DNA from: CAZAQS01 sp964486825
GTDB lineage: Bacteria; Chloroflexota; Anaerolineae; Anaerolineales; UBA4823
Assembly (NCBI GenBank): GCA_964486825.1
Contig: CAZAQS010000043.1
Location: 1 to 25,055 of the forward strand
Direction of reading: 5' to 3'
Length of the DNA: 25,055 nt
Program-made: the position numbers and the translations under genes
Part shown: piece by piece, positions 22,098 to 25,055 of the stretch
Layout of the letters: every line of letters starts with the position of its first letter
Numbering within the stretch: the stretch's first letter is position 1
The notes under the pieces: model-generated
The model's database searches: none
The model's input: the letters and a program-made list of their open reading frames with translations, nothing else
Told to the model about the DNA's origin: nothing

Positions 22098-22532
22098 ATG
22101 AATCGTAGATTTAGGACCCCCACAGTATGGCAGGAAATGGACCGCTTACAGCGAGAAATGGACCGTCTCTTTCGAGCAAATTCCGCCAACCGGCTTGGAA
22201 CTGGTGGATACCCGGCGATGAATATTTGGAGCAACGAGGACAGCGCCGTCATTACGACTGAGCTACCCGGTATCAACCTGGATGATGTTGACATCAGCGT
22301 TGTAGGTGACACCTTGACGCTGTCCGGACGGAGGATGCCTGAGGAACTTAGTGAAGGTGCTCGGTATCACCGGCAAGAACGTGGCTTTGGCAAGTTTACT
22401 CGTAGCATTAAGCTGCCTTACACAGTGGATGGCGATAAAGTAGAGGCTACCTACAACCGTGGTGTTTTGAGCATTACTCTGCCGCGCGCGGAATCAGACA
22501 AGCCTCGCAAGATCCAGGTTCGCAGCGCCTGA
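22098..22532 (+). CDS. Hsp20/alpha-crystallin small heat-shock protein, copy 1
   Basis: The 144-residue protein has an N-terminal arm (WQEMDRLQREMDRLFR), a full alpha-crystallin domain (about 42-130; TTELPGINLDDVDISV through YNRGVLSITLPRA) and a short C-terminal tail. Small heat-shock proteins are ATP-independent holdases that hold unfolding proteins for DnaK/ClpB. It is divergent from htpG and 43 nt ahead of a second hsp20, so the two are likely one transcript. AGGAGG is placed well before the ATG. Confidence 0.95.
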   Translation: MNRRFRTPTVWQEMDRLQREMDRLFRANSANRLGTGGYPAMNIWSNEDSAVITTELPGINLDDVDISVVGDTLTLSGRRMPEELSEGARYHRQERGFGKFTRSIKLPYTVDGDKVEATYNRGVLSITLPRAESDKPRKIQVRSA

Positions 22533-22575
22533 TACCGGAAATCATTGATCCAATTGTCTAATGGAGGTGAGTAAA

Positions 22576-22986
22576 ATGGATAACCAGAATCAAGCTTTAG
22601 AAGCTGAAAAGCAAGAAATTACGAACATGGACGAGACCGAGCGCACACGGGACAGGCAATGCTTCATCCCCCGCGCCGATATTTATGAAGACGATGACCA
22701 TATCATCCTGCTAGCCGATATCCCTGGGGCGGATGAAAATTCAACCGATATCACCCTGGAAAAGAACGTTTTGACGATTAACGCCAACGTGGATTGGAAT
22801 ATGCCAGAGGATTACGGGCTTAATTACGGTGAGTACGGGATTGGCGATTACCAGCGCAGCTTCACCCTTTCTGACGAAATCGATCGAGAAAACATCGCAG
22901 CGACGGTAGCAAACGGGGTCCTGCGCCTTCAACTCCCGAAGGCCGGACCAGCTAAGACGAAAAAGATCAGCGTTAGATCTGGCTAA
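22576..22986 (+). CDS. Hsp20/alpha-crystallin small heat-shock protein, copy 2
   Basis: The 136-residue small heat-shock protein has an acidic, Gln/Glu-rich N-terminal arm in place of the amphipathic arm of copy 1. Its alpha-crystallin domain runs from about 35 to 128 (PRADIYEDDDHIILLADIPGA through VANGVLRLQLPKA). ATG 22576 is chosen because GGAGGTGAG (22563-22571) lies just upstream; the in-frame ATG 22561 precedes that ribosome site. The two copies are divergent enough to form different oligomers or hetero-oligomers. A strong terminator follows. Confidence 0.93.
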   Translation: MDNQNQALEAEKQEITNMDETERTRDRQCFIPRADIYEDDDHIILLADIPGADENSTDITLEKNVLTINANVDWNMPEDYGLNYGEYGIGDYQRSFTLSDEIDRENIAATVANGVLRLQLPKAGPAKTKKISVRSG

Positions 22987-23016
22987 CCTGTCCAGTATCG
23001 CGGAAGAAAATCAATC

Positions 23017-23056
23017 ATCAGGGTTTCAGGTACAAACACCTGGCGCCCTGATTTTT
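23017..23056 (+). terminator. Intrinsic terminator after the hsp20 pair
   Basis: ATCAGGG (23017-23023) pairs with CCCTGAT (23046-23052). An inner CAGGT/ACCTG extends the stem over a short loop, and TTTTT follows. It also stands just beyond the stop of the converging DUF1638 gene and could serve both. Confidence 0.85.
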
Positions 23057-23066
23057 GTTTATCAAA

Positions 23067-23810
23067 TCAGCCTTCAATACCATCGGATCCGAGGATGTCC
23101 TCATCGTAAGTCATTTTGACAACCTGGCCAGGCTCCAGGACAAGGAAATCCTCTTCCCAATCTGCGCGCAAGAGACGACGAATTAAGACAAGGTCACCTG
23201 CCATACGTTCGAACGACCAGCCGCGACGTTCGGCCTCCTGGCGAGCGCGCTGCTCGACCGGAGAGGCATCTGCTATTCCCATATCGATGAATACGGCGCG
23301 CTGGTAGTGACTTTGCCAGGCCCCCATGGCTTCCATCAAATAGTCAGCGTTATCCTTGCCATATTTCGTGACATACTCTTCATACGCGGCTTCCAGGTCT
23401 GTATCTGTACCGGATCCCATGGAGAGGGAAGACCCCGAGCCGTCATCTCGCTCGATATAGTCATGGGAATACCAATAGGTACCGGGGAAATTCTCGAATT
23501 GATAAGTATAGCGCGCGCGGCTTCCCAAGAACAATGTGATGCAATCGTGCGCTTTGGGGATGACCAGTTTTACATCCCGCGCAACCAGGCCTGAAATTGC
23601 CTGACCACATAAGCCATACACCAGGGCCACTGCATCGTATCCCGCACCGACACATGCGTCAACCTGGGCCTGTAAGTGATCCCGCAGGTGCAGCGGGCGG
23701 TTGTGCAAACCGCGTTGGACCATCTCGATATCTACGATGTGGGGGGAATAAGCTGCCGCCAAATATGTTGGGCGGGCAAGGGCTTCACAAGCCAGGCATT
23801 TAATCCGCAT
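23067..23810 (-). CDS. DUF1638 domain protein
   Basis: The 247-residue soluble protein fits DUF1638: IKCLACEALARPTYLAAAYSPH at the start, YDAVALVYGLCGQA in the middle, and PKAHDCITLFLGSRARY with a conserved His-Asp-Cys. Cysteines at the start, in GLCG and in HDC suggest metal or corrinoid binding. The family often neighbours corrinoid methyltransferase genes, and a UroD-like methyltransferase gene lies 0.75 kb away on the same strand. ATG 23810 is preferred over TTG 23825, since GAGG lies 9 nt upstream. Function unknown. Confidence 0.82.
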   Translation of the reverse strand: MRIKCLACEALARPTYLAAAYSPHIVDIEMVQRGLHNRPLHLRDHLQAQVDACVGAGYDAVALVYGLCGQAISGLVARDVKLVIPKAHDCITLFLGSRARYTYQFENFPGTYWYSHDYIERDDGSGSSLSMGSGTDTDLEAAYEEYVTKYGKDNADYLMEAMGAWQSHYQRAVFIDMGIADASPVEQRARQEAERRGWSFERMAGDLVLIRRLLRADWEEDFLVLEPGQVVKMTYDEDILGSDGIEG

Positions 23811-23909
23811 AGAATTATTCCTCAATTTGTAATGAAGGGAAAATATATTCGTTGAATTATAAACCTTCTGGAGGCCAATAAATGATTGTAAACAGTCCAG
23901 GTTTTTGTT

Positions 23910-23973
23910 AGGGAATACCCTAGCTACCCTATGGAAAACCCTAATTGTTGCTGCGGATTTATCCAGTAGACTT
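23910..23973 (+). promoter_or_regulatory. Repeated stress promoter, copy D (ahead of the META lipoprotein)
   Basis: Box 1 is AGGGAATACCCTA (23910-23922). Box 2 is GGAAAACCCTAATTG (23933-23947), running into the -35 TTGTTG (23945-23950). A 17-bp spacer leads to the -10 TAGACT (23968-23973). It is the most divergent copy, with cores about 21 bp apart, yet the -35/-10 geometry is the same. The leader is about 90 nt. Confidence 0.6.
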
Positions 23974-24068
23974 AATCTATTCAGGGTTTGTCCGGGGTAC
24001 CCAGGTGGGAATCTTAATGTATATTCGATGGGGAAGTTGAACGAAGTAAAGGTTTACGAGGAGGTTAT

Positions 24069-24518
24069 ATGTTGAAAAGAAAAGGATTTTTAATGACACT
24101 GGCTTTTACGGTCGTGCTCCTGGCTGCCACTGGCTGCGGACCGATAAATATCGTACCGGATACCGGCCCTGAAGATACACCCGCACTGGCGGGCACAGAA
24201 TGGGCATTAGCCCGAATCAATAATCAAGAGCCGCTACCGGGAGCGGAAGTCACCTTGAGCTTTGAGGAGACCACCGCCGGTGGAATTTCAGGCTGTAACA
24301 GCTACGGCGGCGATTATACCGCTGGCACGGATGGGTCGTTATCCTTTGGTGAAATCGTGCAAACACTGGTCCTGTGCATGGAACCGGAAGGAGTAATGGA
24401 GCTGGAAGAGGAATACATCAATACCCTGCGCCTGGCGGATTCATACCAGGTGGTTGACGGCCGGCTGCAAATCACGGATCAGGCCGGGAATTCCATTCTG
24501 GAGTACGAGCGCCAGTAG
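24069..24518 (+). CDS. META-domain (HslJ-like) lipoprotein
   Basis: The 149-residue protein has a lipoprotein signal peptide (basic MLKRKGF, hydrophobic core, lipobox LAATGC with Cys23). It is followed by a single META domain (about 40-145): LAGTEWALARINNQEPLPG, then ISGCNSYGGDYT and LVLCMEPEGVMELEEEYINTL. HslJ in Escherichia coli is a heat-inducible outer-membrane META protein; here the protein would be tethered outside the cytoplasmic membrane. GAGGAGG precedes the ATG. Promoter copy D lies upstream, which places it in the same putative regulon as the YtxH and CsbD genes 13-16 kb away. Confidence 0.88.
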   Translation: MLKRKGFLMTLAFTVVLLAATGCGPINIVPDTGPEDTPALAGTEWALARINNQEPLPGAEVTLSFEETTAGGISGCNSYGGDYTAGTDGSLSFGEIVQTLVLCMEPEGVMELEEEYINTLRLADSYQVVDGRLQITDQAGNSILEYERQ

Positions 24519-24536
24519 GAATCCTCTTTTATCCCC

Positions 24537-24560
24537 GTATAAAAAACCCGGTGTGAGGGG
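24537..24560 (-). terminator. Weak terminator after the UroD-like gene
   Basis: Read on the minus strand, directly after the TAG: CCCC, TCACACC, GGG and then six Ts. The stem is only 3-4 bp, so termination may be partial. Confidence 0.3.
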
Positions 24561-25055
24561 CTATACCTGATATCGGCCAATCTTTTCGGCTAGCGGGACG
24601 AGCAGCTCCAGCTTCCAGGGCTCCACCCGTGGCGCTACCGAGCAGGCAGTGCTAAGGATATAGCCCCCACCCGGTTTCCCCTGGATAATGCGTTCACGGG
24701 CATGGTCGAGGATCTGCTCTGCCTTCGGGTATTTCAATAGCGACACGGAGTTCATATTACCCTTGATAAAGAGGCGGCCGCCGATCTCATTTTTCGCGTT
24801 CTCCAGCTCCACGTTGCCCAAAGGGGGTGGATCTAGCGTATCAACTCCCATTGTCCCGGTGGCCTCCATCAAATCCAAACGGTCACCGATCTTGCCACAG
24901 GTATGGGTATAAACGATCCCCCCAGCTTGCTTAACAGCTTCAACAACTCGAGCTTCGTACGGCAAGACAAAATCTGCGTACATCTTTCTGGATAGAAATG
25001 GACCTCCGGCAAAGGCTGAAGAGACCAACAAAGCGTCCACGCCGCGCTCGACCTG
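24561..25055 (-). CDS. UroD-like corrinoid/cobamide methyltransferase (MtaA/CmuA type), N-terminal part outside the window
   Basis: The last 164 codons of a uroporphyrinogen decarboxylase-fold protein run off the right edge; the frame stays open to 25055. The visible zinc motif THTCGK and the GNVELENAKNEIGGRLFIKGNMNS and GGGYILSTACSVAP blocks fit the methyltransferase branch (MtaA/MtbA/CmuA), which moves methyl groups between corrinoid proteins and thiol or folate acceptors. True HemE lacks this His-x-Cys motif. With DUF1638 it suggests methylated-compound metabolism. Confidence 0.85.
   Translation of the reverse strand, partial: QVERGVDALLVSSAFAGGPFLSRKMYADFVLPYEARVVEAVKQAGGIVYTHTCGKIGDRLDLMEATGTMGVDTLDPPPLGNVELENAKNEIGGRLFIKGNMNSVSLLKYPKAEQILDHARERIIQGKPGGGYILSTACSVAPRVEPWKLELLVPLAEKIGRYQV

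Overview
The window looks like one contig or scaffold of an environmental bacterium, most plausibly a member of the Chloroflexota (Anaerolineae-like). Pointers are the protein families present, a mid-range base composition, GTG starts beside ATG, and the mix of stress genes with a persulfide dioxygenase and a corrinoid-type methyltransferase. The taxon is inference. A 10-N gap and two assembly-type oddities (a 38-bp tandem repeat at the left edge and an inverted chimera at the gap) suggest a metagenome assembly.

Layout. 1-823: 3' part of a site-2 protease with two CBS domains. 851-3691: a tight three-gene cassette of type III polyketide synthase, isoprenylcysteine-methyltransferase-type enzyme and FAD hydroxylase/reductase, which matches the phenolic-lipid (srsABC-like) arrangement. 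3708-10647: a soluble PAS/PAS/GAF/PAS histidine kinase of the NarL type, followed by three paralogous response regulators. These are interleaved with envelope and general-stress genes: YtxH, CsbD, GlsB/YeaQ, a DUF892 ferritin-like protein and a small cysteine-rich metal-binding protein. 10836-15794: more stress-type genes: a second YtxH, a YflT-type glycine-rich stress protein, a DUF1360 membrane protein, an SRPBCC protein, a second site-2 protease, a PRC-barrel protein and an SDR. 15795-16136: gene-free and holding a strongly structured RNA candidate. 16137-19931: LysR regulator divergent from a persulfide dioxygenase-rhodanese, a rhodanese and a TauE/SafE exporter, i.e. a sulfide/persulfide handling operon. 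19940-22986: htpG divergent from two hsp20 genes. 23067-25055: DUF1638 protein, META-domain lipoprotein and the C-terminal part of a UroD-like methyltransferase.

The most interesting signal is a composite promoter present four times (7410-7475, 8281-8345, 10665-10730, 23910-23973). Each copy has a 13-bp palindrome AGGGRAWWCCCTA-like box and, 21-24 bp downstream, a related CCCTA/CCCCA box that runs directly into a TTG -35. Exactly 17 bp then separates the -35 hexamer from a TATAGT-like -10. The copies precede ytxH-1/RR2, csbD, ytxH-2 and the META lipoprotein. The first three lie just after each of the three response-regulator genes. The simplest reading is a two-component stress regulon in which one or more of these NarL-type regulators bind the repeated box as class II activators. 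The regulator-site link is inference.
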